A program made the position numbers and the translations under genes. A DNA stretch of 25,425 nucleotides from JAIYDJ01 sp031400505 (lineage in GTDB: Bacteria; Pseudomonadota; Alphaproteobacteria; Rhodobacterales; Rhodobacteraceae): assembly GCA_031400505.1 (NCBI GenBank), contig JANNPZ010000083.1, positions 1 to 25,425 on the forward strand, given 5' to 3'. The notes beneath the pieces were generated by a model. That model saw only the letters and a program-made list of their open reading frames with translations, had not been told where the DNA came from and searched no databases. Shown in pieces: positions 8,107 through 15,057 of this stretch (the stretch's first letter is position 1; every line of letters begins with the position of its first letter).

Positions 8107-9086
8107 GTCGCGCCCCGGTAGAGCGCGTCGGCGACGATGCGCAGGCTGGCGGTGGCATCTTGCTTGGCGATTGCGGCAGTCAGGGCGGGGTCATCTGCCA
8201 GCCGTGCGGCGATGGCACGCAGACGGTCGGCCATGGCGATGTTGGTGGCAGCCTCGGCGCAGGGGTCAAGACCGCCGTGGTCGGGGAAGGTATCAAAGTA
8301 GATCACGCCATCGTAGTTCATCTTTGCCAGTTCAACAAAGAGTTCAACGGTTTGCACCGGATGCACAGAGCCCACCATCAACCCGTCATCGCGTTTGCCG
8401 TAGCCGTCGTTCAGGTGCACCCCCATCAGACGTGAATGCCGCGCAATCAGCGCGGCAGTCTGCGCGGGGATTTCGTCGGCAAACAGCACATGGCAAAAAT
8501 CCAGCGTGATGCCGATGTTGGAGCGATTGGCCATGCGGGTGGCAAGCAGGGTCGTGCCGATGTCTGGCAACAAGGCATAAGCGCGCGGTTCAGAGGGTTT
8601 GTATTCGATGGCGACGTTAAGGGCCGGGTTGTGATCGGCGACTTCGATCAGGGCTGCGACGGTATCATCCCACATCCGGGCATAGTCGCACTGGAACGAA
8701 TAATCCATGCCGTCCTGGCCCAACCACAACGTCATCGTTTGCCCGCCCATTTCGGCCAAGGCATCAAGGCCGCGTCGGGTCAGGTCAAGGGCGGCCTGGC
8801 GCAGGCGGGCGTCGGGATTGGTAAAGGCGCCCAGCCGAAAGCCGGGGTCGGTGTAGTAGCGCATCGCGAGCCCATTGAGGGACATGCCGGTATCGGACAT
8901 GATCTGCGACAGCGCGGCTGGCGTATTGCCGGCGAAATGGTCGGGGTAGTTCAGATCAGCCGCATCCATGCCGGGCACGCTGGCGGCTCTTGCGATCAGA
9001 TCGGCGGTGCCAGGTTGCCCCGGCAGGCCGATCTTGAAGGCGTTCAGGCGGGCGGCATAGCGGGCACGGTTGGTACGGGTTGGCAT
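8103..9086 (-). CDS. Xylose-isomerase-like TIM-barrel sugar isomerase/epimerase
   Basis: Protein of 327 aa with the AP-endonuclease-2/xylose-isomerase-like TIM-barrel fold. Likely metal ligands follow the family order: E161 (AIEYKPSEPR), D196 and H199 (LDFCH), H224 (GVHLND) and D265 (FDTFPDHGG). EYKPSEPR resembles the active site of L-rhamnose isomerase and related ketose epimerases. It probably interconverts an aldose and a ketose, or epimerises a ketose, feeding one of the two kinases of the locus. It lies 62 bp downstream of the GntR gene, with no feature seen in that gap, and overlaps the ribokinase gene by 4 bp. Fold and metal site are clear; the reaction is inferred. Confidence 0.82.
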   Translation of the reverse strand: MPTRTNRARYAARLNAFKIGLPGQPGTADLIARAASVPGMDAADLNYPDHFAGNTPAALSQIMSDTGMSLNGLAMRYYTDPGFRLGAFTNPDARLRQAALDLTRRGLDALAEMGGQTMTLWLGQDGMDYSFQCDYARMWDDTVAALIEVADHNPALNVAIEYKPSEPRAYALLPDIGTTLLATRMANRSNIGITLDFCHVLFADEIPAQTAALIARHSRLMGVHLNDGYGKRDDGLMVGSVHPVQTVELFVELAKMNYDGVIYFDTFPDHGGLDPCAEAATNIAMADRLRAIAARLADDPALTAAIAKQDATASLRIVADALYRGAT

Positions 9087-9148
9087 CTGGCATCCGGGGT
9101 CAGAAGAGGGAGATGAAAGGGGCGACAGCGGCGGGGCAGCCGGAGGGG

Positions 9149-9829
9149 TCAGCCGGGGGCGAAAAGTTCGGGGTGGGTCGTGAACAGGGGTTCGAGAAAC
9201 CGCACCAGCTGCGCAAGATGATGCTGCGTGGCCGCGCGCGCGGCGGCGGGGTCGCGGGCCTCGATCGCCACGAGGATTGCCTGATGTTCACTAAGGGTGT
9301 CCTGCACCCGACCGGGCGCCGGCAGAATCAGCCGGCGCGCACGGTTGACATGGACCCATGCCGTTTCGGAAAGTGCGGCCAGCCGGCGAAACCCGGTGAA
9401 CGATAGGATCAGCTCGTGCATTTGTGCGTCGGTCTGATAGAAACCCGAAATGTCTGCATCGGCGAGCAGTGCGTGTTGCAGGCGCAGATTTCGGCGCAAA
9501 AGGATAAGTTGATCCTCGGTGATGTTCACCGCCACCGTCTCGACAGCGGCCAGTTCGAGGGCCTGGCGCAAGAAAGCGCCTTCCCGGATTTCTGCCATTG
9601 AGAACCGCGCGACAAACGTGCCGGCCTGCGGGATCACATCGACCAGACCTTCGGCGGCGAGCCTCGTGATCGCCTCGGACACCGGCGACCGCGAAACGCC
9701 AAGGGTTGCGCACAGATCGGCCTTGCGCAGAATCTCGCCGGGGCGAAAGACAAGGCTCAGGATGCCATGCTTCAGCGACAGGTAGGTACGGTTGGCAAGG
9801 CTGCCTGCAAAGTCATCCAGCGGCCGCAA
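9149..9829 (-). CDS. GntR-family regulator (FadR/FCD type)
   Basis: DNA-binding regulator of 226 aa. The N-terminal winged helix (about residues 12-75) contains the typical GEILRKADLCATLGVSRSPV helix-turn-helix segment and the wing GLVDVIPQAGTFVA. The C-terminal FCD helical domain (about 80-215) carries the His-rich metal/ligand positions (DAQMHELIL, SEHQAIL, HHLAQL). FCD regulators usually bind sugar acids or other carboxylates, which fits an aldonate intermediate in this locus. The only in-frame start giving a full winged helix appears to be TTG at 9829, without a clear ribosome-binding site, so the start is uncertain. A predicted operator at 9874-9890 lies upstream, implying autoregulation. 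Confidence 0.9.
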   Translation of the reverse strand: MRPLDDFAGSLANRTYLSLKHGILSLVFRPGEILRKADLCATLGVSRSPVSEAITRLAAEGLVDVIPQAGTFVARFSMAEIREGAFLRQALELAAVETVAVNITEDQLILLRRNLRLQHALLADADISGFYQTDAQMHELILSFTGFRRLAALSETAWVHVNRARRLILPAPGRVQDTLSEHQAILVAIEARDPAAARAATQHHLAQLVRFLEPLFTTHPELFAPG

Positions 9830-9873
9830 AGTGGAGGGGGTTATCGCTTGCAGGGGATGTCCTTCATGGCTAG

Positions 9874-9890
9874 CATACTAACATGTTAGC
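9874..9890. promoter_or_regulatory. Predicted GntR operator, copy 2
   Basis: CATACTAACATGTTAGC lies between the divergent GntR and UxaA genes. The core CTAACATGTTAG (9878-9889) is a perfect 12-bp palindrome, and the whole element differs at one base from that at 6066-6082. Both copies hold the same -10-like hexamer CATACT at the left edge. This is the natural place for an autoregulatory GntR site. Confidence 0.8.
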
Positions 9891-9947
9891 TGCGGGTGGA
9901 TTTGTGTCAAGCAAGCCCTGCCCCGCCTGAAGAATCCGGACCCCGCA

Positions 9948-11459
9948 ATGACAACCGACACGATCCGTCTGCACCCCAAAGACACGGTGGTCATCGCCTT
10001 GCGCGATCTGGCGGCGGGGGTCATCGTCGAAGGCGTGGCCCTGTCGCAGGCGGTGCCGCGCGGGCACAAGATTGCGGCGGCTCCGATTGCGCAGCATGGG
10101 CTGGTGATCCGCTATGGGCAGATCATCGGGGCGGCGACCGTGCCGATTGCGGCTGGTGCGCATGTGCATGTGCACAATCTCGGGATGGGCGCGCATGACA
10201 CCGAATACCAGTTCGGCGTCGATCTGCGGCCCCCTGCCCCGCCACAGGTCCAGCGGTCGTTCCTGGGCTTTCACCGCACGGACGGCAGCGTGGGCACGCG
10301 GAACTACCTTGGGGTTCTCACGAGCGTGAACTGCTCGGGGTCGGTGGCGCGCTTTATCGCCGAAGCGGCCGAAAAGCAGGGATTGCTCGACGCCTTTCCA
10401 AATGTCGATGGGGTGGTGCCGATCGTGCATGGCACCGGGTGCGGGATGTCGGGGCGCGATGAGGGGTATGACACGCTGTTTCGCACGCTTCAGGGCTATG
10501 CGCGCAATCCGAACTTCGCGGGGATCCTGCTGGTGGGGTTGGGGTGCGAGGTGATGCAGGTGCCCGATCTGATCGGGGCTGCGCGGCTGCGAGCGGACGG
10601 GAATTTCCGCTACATGACCATCCAACAGACCGGGGGCACACGGAAAACCATCGAACGCGGGCTGGCAGTGTTGCTCGAAATGGCGGTGGTGGCGGATCGT
10701 GCCAGCCGCGCCCCGGCAGGGCTGCAACATCTGATGGTCGGCATGCAGTGTGGCGGGTCGGATGGCTATTCGGGCATCACCGCGAACCCGGCCTTGGGGG
10801 TGGCATCCGATCTGTTGGTGGCGCATGGCGGGACCACGATCCTGTCCGAGACGCCCGAGATTTACGGGGCCGAAGGGTTGCTGACCCGCCGCGCAGTATC
10901 GCGCGAGGTGGGGCAAAAGATCGTGGACCGCATCGCCTGGTGGGAGGATTATACCGCGCGCTGGGGGGGCGAGATGGACAACAATCCGTCACCTGGCAAC
11001 AAGAAGGGCGGCTTGACCACGATCCTGGAAAAATCGCTTGGGGCCGTGGCAAAGGGCGGCACGGCACCGCTGGTCGATGTGTACCGCTTTGCCGAACCAG
11101 TTTTGGCGCGCGGGTTCGTCTATATGGACACGCCTGGGTACGATCCCTGTTCGGTGACCGGGCAAATCGCCGGGGGGGCCAATCTGATTGCCTTTACCAC
11201 CGGGCGCGGATCGGTATCAGGCTATAAGCCCACGCCCTGCATCAAGCTTGCGACCAACACCGAGATGTATGACCGGATGGCCGAGGATATGGATATCAAC
11301 TGTGGCGACATGATCACCGCAGGCGTTTCGCTGGAGGCGAAGGGGGCGGAGATTTTCGAGATGTTCCTGCGGGTTGCCTCTGGGAAGCAAACCAAGAGCG
11401 AGGCTTTGGGCTTTGGCGGGGCCGAATTCGTGCCCTGGGCGATGGGCGCGGTGATGTAG
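9948..11459 (+). CDS. UxaA-family sugar-acid dehydratase (altronate dehydratase-like)
   Basis: Full-length UxaA-family enzyme (503 aa, like E. coli UxaA): an N-terminal SAF domain (about 1-90, including VHVHNLGMG) followed by the large catalytic domain starting near GFHRTDGSVGTRNYLGVL. Conserved cysteine segments are present: SVNCSGSV, HGTGCGMSGRDEG, VGLGCEV and GMQCGGSDGYSG, the kind of residues that bind the iron/iron-sulfur cofactor. The family dehydrates aldonates or aldarates to 2-keto-3-deoxy acids. Homologues in the Campylobacter jejuni fucose locus are split genes linked to fuconate dehydration, so L-fuconate is one plausible substrate here. The gene is divergent from the GntR gene and has the operator 57 bp upstream of its ATG. 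Confidence 0.88.
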   Translation: MTTDTIRLHPKDTVVIALRDLAAGVIVEGVALSQAVPRGHKIAAAPIAQHGLVIRYGQIIGAATVPIAAGAHVHVHNLGMGAHDTEYQFGVDLRPPAPPQVQRSFLGFHRTDGSVGTRNYLGVLTSVNCSGSVARFIAEAAEKQGLLDAFPNVDGVVPIVHGTGCGMSGRDEGYDTLFRTLQGYARNPNFAGILLVGLGCEVMQVPDLIGAARLRADGNFRYMTIQQTGGTRKTIERGLAVLLEMAVVADRASRAPAGLQHLMVGMQCGGSDGYSGITANPALGVASDLLVAHGGTTILSETPEIYGAEGLLTRRAVSREVGQKIVDRIAWWEDYTARWGGEMDNNPSPGNKKGGLTTILEKSLGAVAKGGTAPLVDVYRFAEPVLARGFVYMDTPGYDPCSVTGQIAGGANLIAFTTGRGSVSGYKPTPCIKLATNTEMYDRMAEDMDINCGDMITAGVSLEAKGAEIFEMFLRVASGKQTKSEALGFGGAEFVPWAMGAVM

Positions 11460-11647
11460 GCCGCTGGCTGCAGCCGCGCACGGGCCAGCCTATCCATGTC
11501 AACCCATCCATGCCAGCCCCGCCAATTGCCAGGAGACCGCTACCCGCAATTGCTGCCTTTTCTGCACCCTCTGCCCGTCTTGCCACGTCAACTGGCGTAT
11601 CGAACGGCCAGGCCGCACAACGCGCAACCACCGCGTGCCGCGACAAA

Positions 11648-11663
11648 GCGGCACCTGTGCCGC
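11648..11663. promoter_or_regulatory. Palindrome upstream of the ECF sigma gene
   Basis: GCGGCAC (11648-11654) and GTGCCGC (11657-11663) form a perfect 7-bp dyad with a 2-bp centre, 62 bp before the sigma factor ATG. A run of nine T (11694-11702) follows 30 bases later. It may be a regulator site or the 3' hairpin of an upstream transcript. The rest of the gap 11460-11725 shows no gene that I can support. Confidence 0.35.
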
Positions 11664-11725
11664 CCCTCGCCTTGCAAAGACCAGCCGTTCACGTTTTTTT
11701 TTGCATCTGCCAAAGCGTTTTCGCT

Positions 11726-12283
11726 ATGACTGAACGCATGATAGCGGATGAAGACGATTGGGCATTGCTGCTGAAGGCTGGCATGGCGGGCGACCATCGT
11801 GCCTATGTCACGTTCTTGCGCAAAGTGACCCCGGTGGTTCGGCGTATCGTGCACACGCGGGGCCGCCATTTTGGCGATGCGACCTGCGAAGATATCGTGC
11901 AGGATGTCTTGCTGGCGGTACACCTCAAACGTCACACATGGGACGATCAGGCGTCTGTCCGGCCTTGGGTTTATGCGATCACGCGCTACAAAGTCGTTGA
12001 CGCGTTTCGGGCCCGTGGGCGCAGACTCGACCTGTCGATCAATGATTTCACCGATGATCTGGCAGCCGAACCGGGGCCTGATCCGATGCAGGCCTCGGAT
12101 ATGCTGAAGATGATCAGCATGCTCGATGTACGCTCGGCCCAGGTCGTCCGGCGCATCGGCATCGATGGCTACAGTGTCGCGGAAACCGGGCAGGATCTGA
12201 TGATGACGGAAGGCGCTGTCAGGGTGGCCCTGCACCGCGCGTTCAAGCGGCTTGCGAGTTTGCGCGAAAGGCATCTGGAATGA
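11726..12283 (+). CDS. ECF sigma factor (sigma-70 family, SigF-like)
   Basis: RNA polymerase sigma factor of 185 aa with region 2 (residues about 25-95, including EDIVQDVLLAVHLKRHTWDD and RPWVYAITRYKVVDAFR) and region 4 (about 125-180, including SVAETGQDLMMTEGAVRVALHRAFKRL). The ATG at 11726 is used; the open frame runs further upstream but that part is low-complexity and unlike any sigma factor. A second ATG lies at 11738. The anti-sigma gene overlaps its end by 4 bp, the standard arrangement for ECF pairs. With an NrsF-type partner the closest known model is Caulobacter SigF, which answers heavy-metal stress. The nearby arsenic operon makes a metal link attractive but unproven. Confidence 0.9.
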   Translation: MTERMIADEDDWALLLKAGMAGDHRAYVTFLRKVTPVVRRIVHTRGRHFGDATCEDIVQDVLLAVHLKRHTWDDQASVRPWVYAITRYKVVDAFRARGRRLDLSINDFTDDLAAEPGPDPMQASDMLKMISMLDVRSAQVVRRIGIDGYSVAETGQDLMMTEGAVRVALHRAFKRLASLRERHLE

Positions 12284-12918
12284 ACACCGACATGCTGATC
12301 ACCGCCTTGGCGCGCGACCTTTCGCCAGAACCGGCGCTGACACGGGGGTTGTGGCTGCGGCTGGCAATCGCACTGGTGATCGGGGTGGCTTTGGTCGGAT
12401 TGGTGTTGGGGTTCAGGCCCGATCTGGTCGCGGCCTTGTTGTTCCCCCCGGTATCAGGGCTGCGCATCGTGCTGGGCGTGATGCTTTTTGGGATTGCGTT
12501 GCGCATGGCGCTGCTGCTTGCGCGTCCAGAGGGGGCATCGTTGCTGCGGACATGGCCTTTGATTGCGGTGGCAGGACTTGCAGGCATTGCCGTGATCTGG
12601 GCCTTGATCACGACGCCGGTTGCCGATTGGGGACGGGCTGTGCAAGGCACCACTCTCTTCTGGTGTCTGTCCAGCATTCCGGTCCTGTCCATCGCTCCCG
12701 TTGCGGCCATGCTTTTGACACTGCGGCGTGGGGCCACCAGCCGGCCCGAGTTGATGGGCGCGATGATAGGGCTTGCAGGCGGCGGCATGGCTGCGGCTGT
12801 CTATGCGCTGCATTGTACGGAAGTTAATCCACTGTTTTTCGTGACTTGGTACGGCATCGCAATCGCGCTGGTTGCTGCCGTCTCGAGTTGGGCCGGGGCG
12901 CGGGTGTTGCGCTGGTAG
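12280..12918 (+). CDS. NrsF-family membrane anti-sigma factor (DUF1109)
   Basis: Integral membrane protein of 212 aa with about six hydrophobic helices and a short N-terminal cytoplasmic part (MNTDMLITALARDLSP), typical of NrsF/DUF1109 proteins that hold their ECF sigma factor at the membrane. Two cysteines are present, C129 (LFWCLSS) and C179 (ALHCTEVNP), at places matching the conserved pair that in Caulobacter NrsF is needed for response to chromium or cadmium. The ATG overlaps the sigma gene stop (ATGA), so the two are translationally coupled. Family assignment rests on length, helix pattern, the cysteine pair and gene order. Confidence 0.85.
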   Translation: MNTDMLITALARDLSPEPALTRGLWLRLAIALVIGVALVGLVLGFRPDLVAALLFPPVSGLRIVLGVMLFGIALRMALLLARPEGASLLRTWPLIAVAGLAGIAVIWALITTPVADWGRAVQGTTLFWCLSSIPVLSIAPVAAMLLTLRRGATSRPELMGAMIGLAGGGMAAAVYALHCTEVNPLFFVTWYGIAIALVAAVSSWAGARVLRW

Positions 12919-12929
12919 AGCTGTGATCG

Positions 12930-12950
12930 ACCAGTAAAACTGGGTTTTCT
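12930..12950 (+). terminator. Weak intrinsic terminator candidate after nrsF-like gene
   Basis: CCAGT (12931-12935) pairs with ACTGG (12939-12943) around an AAA loop, followed by GTTTTCT. It starts 12 bp after the anti-sigma stop, the right place to separate the sigma unit from the arsenic operon. The stem is short, so termination would be partial. Confidence 0.4.
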
Positions 12951-12974
12951 GACCCACGGCTTTGCGTCTTTGCG

Positions 12975-12996
12975 CATCTGGCGCACATCTGGCGCA
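12975..12996 (+). repeat. Perfect 11-bp tandem repeat upstream of the arsenic operon
   Basis: CATCTGGCGCA occurs twice head to tail (12975-12985 and 12986-12996). The 11-bp period puts both copies on nearly the same face of the helix, as for a protein that binds direct repeats. It lies 116 bp before the arsR-arsC start in a 193-bp gap. Confidence 0.6.
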
Positions 12997-13091
12997 CAGT
13001 CTGAAATCTACACAAAACCGGCGTTCCTGCCAACATCGTCCAGGCCCGGCTTGGCAAAGCGTCATCAAAAGTTCACTGGAATCACCAAGTT

Positions 13092-13111
13092 GTTTCCTGT
13101 TTTCTGGAAAC
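13092..13111. promoter_or_regulatory. Dyad touching the arsR-arsC start codon
   Basis: GTTTCC (13092-13097) and GGAAAC (13106-13111) are inverted arms, 7 of 10 positions symmetric overall, ending right before the ATG at 13112. The right arm doubles as the ribosome-binding region (GGAAA). It could be the operator of the fused ArsR domain or a translation-blocking hairpin. Confidence 0.4.
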
Positions 13112-13960
13112 ATGGACCTGACGCACGCAACAACTGCTTTTGCTTCACTTGGCCACACCGGCAGGCTGGCCGTGTTGCGTCTGCTGATGCGGTATGCGCC
13201 GCATGGTGTGCGACCGACCGAAATTGCCAATGCTCTAGCGCTGAAACAAAACACCCTGTCGCATCACCTGGCCGACCTAACCGCATCCGGGCTGATCCGG
13301 GTCAAGAGGCAAGGCAGGTCTTTGTACTATGCCGCCGACCTATCCGCGACCGAGGGCCTGATCGGCTATCTTGCTCTCGATTTGGGCCGCGGAAGGCCTG
13401 ATCTGATAACTTCGTTTCTTGACCCCCGAAAGGAGCCCCCAAAGATGCGCGATACCGATTTTGACGTTCTCTTCATCTGCACCGGCAACTCGGCCCGCTC
13501 GATCTTTGCCGAAGCGCTGCTGCGCGATCTTGGCAAGGGAAAGTTCCAGTCGTTCTCTGCCGGACATCGGCCGAACAGCGAACTGAACCCTTTCGCCCTC
13601 GACGTGTTGCATCGCAACGGACACGACACGTCGACACTGCGCGCCAAACATGTGACCGAGTTTCAGCACCCTGGGTCCATCGAAATGGACTTCGTTTTCA
13701 CCGTCTGCGACACGGCCGCCGGCGAAGAGTGCCCACCCTGGCCCGGCCAGCCGATTACCGGTCATTGGGGCATGGCCGACCCGGTCAAGGCAACCGGCAC
13801 TGACGCCGAGAAGGCCCTGGTGTTTGCGCAATCCTATGCCGCGCTGCGCCGCAGGATCAGCGCCTTCGTCGTTCTGCCGTTCGAAACCCTGAACCGGCTG
13901 TCGCTGCAAACCCATGTTGACCGGATCGGTACCGATGCCGCCGCCGAAGACAGGGCCTGA
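13112..13960 (+). CDS. arsC: ArsR-ArsC fusion: HTH regulator plus thioredoxin-type arsenate reductase
   Basis: Two-domain protein of 282 aa. Residues 1-90 form an ArsR-type winged helix (GVRPTEIANALALKQNTLSHHL, then GLIRVKRQGRSLYYA). Residues 113-265 form a low-molecular-weight-phosphatase arsenate reductase: P-loop CTGNSARS (C123, R129), redox pair C199 and C207 (VCDTAAGEEC), and acid D223 (GMADP). It reduces arsenate to arsenite with thioredoxin. There is no cysteine before C123, so the regulator half lacks the classical CxC arsenite site. The ATG at 13112 is chosen because homology starts there; the frame upstream is non-coding. The GAPDH gene follows after 4 bp, and ArsJ after that, giving a complete arsenate-resistance operon. 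Fusions of this kind are known in alphaproteobacteria. Confidence 0.92.
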   Translation: MDLTHATTAFASLGHTGRLAVLRLLMRYAPHGVRPTEIANALALKQNTLSHHLADLTASGLIRVKRQGRSLYYAADLSATEGLIGYLALDLGRGRPDLITSFLDPRKEPPKMRDTDFDVLFICTGNSARSIFAEALLRDLGKGKFQSFSAGHRPNSELNPFALDVLHRNGHDTSTLRAKHVTEFQHPGSIEMDFVFTVCDTAAGEECPPWPGQPITGHWGMADPVKATGTDAEKALVFAQSYAALRRRISAFVVLPFETLNRLSLQTHVDRIGTDAAAEDRA

Positions 13961-13964
13961 GATC

Positions 13965-14975
13965 ATGCCACGGATCGCAGTGAACGGCCTTGGCCGCATC
14001 GGAAAACTTGTGCTGCGCGACTTGATCGACACCGGAGCAGCAGGCGATATCGTCTTGCTGAACGACCCCGAAGGCACACCCGAACAGCATGCGTTGCTGA
14101 TGGAGTTCGACTCGGTCCATGGCCGCTGGCGCACGCCGGTGGCCCACGAACCAGATGCACTGGTGCTGAACGGCACCCGCATCCGGCTGACATCCGTGAA
14201 AACCCTCGAGAAACTGCCCCTTGCCGACCTCGGCGTCGATCTGGTGATCGACTGCACCGGCGTGTTCAAGACCGAAGCCAGGATCGCGCCCTACTTCGCG
14301 GCGGGCGTGGCAAAAGTTGTCGTATCAGCCCCGGTCAAGGAGGGCGGCGCGCTGAACCTGGTCTACGGGGTCAACCACAATCTCTACGACCCGGCACAGC
14401 ATCGCCTGATTACGGCCGCTTCCTGCACCACCAACTGCCTTGCCCCAGTGGTCAAGGTCATCCACGAGGCCCTCGGCATCAGGCACGGCGCGATCACCAC
14501 GATCCATGACGTGACCAATACGCAAACCATGGTGGACCGCCCCGCCAAGGATATGCGCCGCGCCCGCTCGGCACTGTTGAACCTGATCCCCACCACAACC
14601 GGCAGCGCCACCGCGATCACCCTGATCTATCCCGAACTGCAAGGCCGCCTGAACGGTCACGCCATCCGGGTACCGCTTCTCAACGCGTCGATCACCGATT
14701 GCGTGTTCGAAGTGCAACGCCCCACCACTGCCGAAGAAGTCAACGCCCTGTTCGCCGCCGCCGCCGAAGGAGACCTGAAAGGCATCCTCGGCTATGAAAC
14801 CCGCGCACTGGTATCGTCCGATTTCACAAACGACCCGCGGTCTGCCATCGTGGATGCGCAATCGACGATGGTGATCAATGGCACACAGGTAAAGATCTAC
14901 GCCTGGTACGACAATGAATGGGGCTATGCCTGCAGGCTGGCCGACATCACCCGGATGATCGCCCGACAAATGTAG
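13965..14975 (+). CDS. gap: Glyceraldehyde-3-phosphate dehydrogenase of the arsJ operon
   Basis: Type I GAPDH of 336 aa: NAD-binding NGLGRIGKLVLRDL at the N-terminus, catalytic C154 in AASCTTNC, partner H181 (TTIHDVTN), and the C-terminal AWYDNEWGY. In arsJ operons this enzyme uses arsenate in place of phosphate and makes 1-arseno-3-phosphoglycerate, which ArsJ exports before it hydrolyses. The ATG at 13965 lies 4 bp after the arsR-arsC stop. A housekeeping role is less likely given the operon, although the catalytic parts are those of any GAPDH. The variant stretch NDPEGTPEQHALLMEFDSVHG, in place of the usual ND..D...AYLLKYDS of glycolytic enzymes, also marks it as a specialised paralogue. 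Confidence 0.92.
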   Translation: MPRIAVNGLGRIGKLVLRDLIDTGAAGDIVLLNDPEGTPEQHALLMEFDSVHGRWRTPVAHEPDALVLNGTRIRLTSVKTLEKLPLADLGVDLVIDCTGVFKTEARIAPYFAAGVAKVVVSAPVKEGGALNLVYGVNHNLYDPAQHRLITAASCTTNCLAPVVKVIHEALGIRHGAITTIHDVTNTQTMVDRPAKDMRRARSALLNLIPTTTGSATAITLIYPELQGRLNGHAIRVPLLNASITDCVFEVQRPTTAEEVNALFAAAAEGDLKGILGYETRALVSSDFTNDPRSAIVDAQSTMVINGTQVKIYAWYDNEWGYACRLADITRMIARQM

Positions 14976-14980
14976 ACCCT

Positions 14981-15029
14981 TTCATCTTGGCTCAAATATC
15001 CTCGGGGGCCCGGGGGCAGACAGCCCCCG
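14981..15029 (+). repeat. Intergenic repeat with GC hairpin before arsJ
   Basis: TTCATCTTGGCTCAAATATC followed by a G-rich block and the hairpin CGGGGGC (15011-15017), AGACA loop, GCCCCCG (15023-15029). Repeats of this style (an AAATATCC or AAATACTC lead with a GGGGGC stem) are common between genes of Rhodobacterales. Here it lies inside an operon and may attenuate arsJ or stabilise the upstream message. Confidence 0.55.
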
Positions 15030-15057
15030 ATCCGCCACCAGCCACAAGGACCGCCCG

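Noticed and set aside
11510..11725. N-terminal extension of the ECF sigma factor
   Set aside because: The upstream frame is Ala/Pro/Thr-rich and lacks homology; sigma region 2 fits a start at 11726.
12962..13111. N-terminal extension of the ArsR-ArsC fusion
   Set aside because: The stretch contains a tandem repeat and a dyad typical of a control region, and ArsR homology starts at the ATG at 13112.
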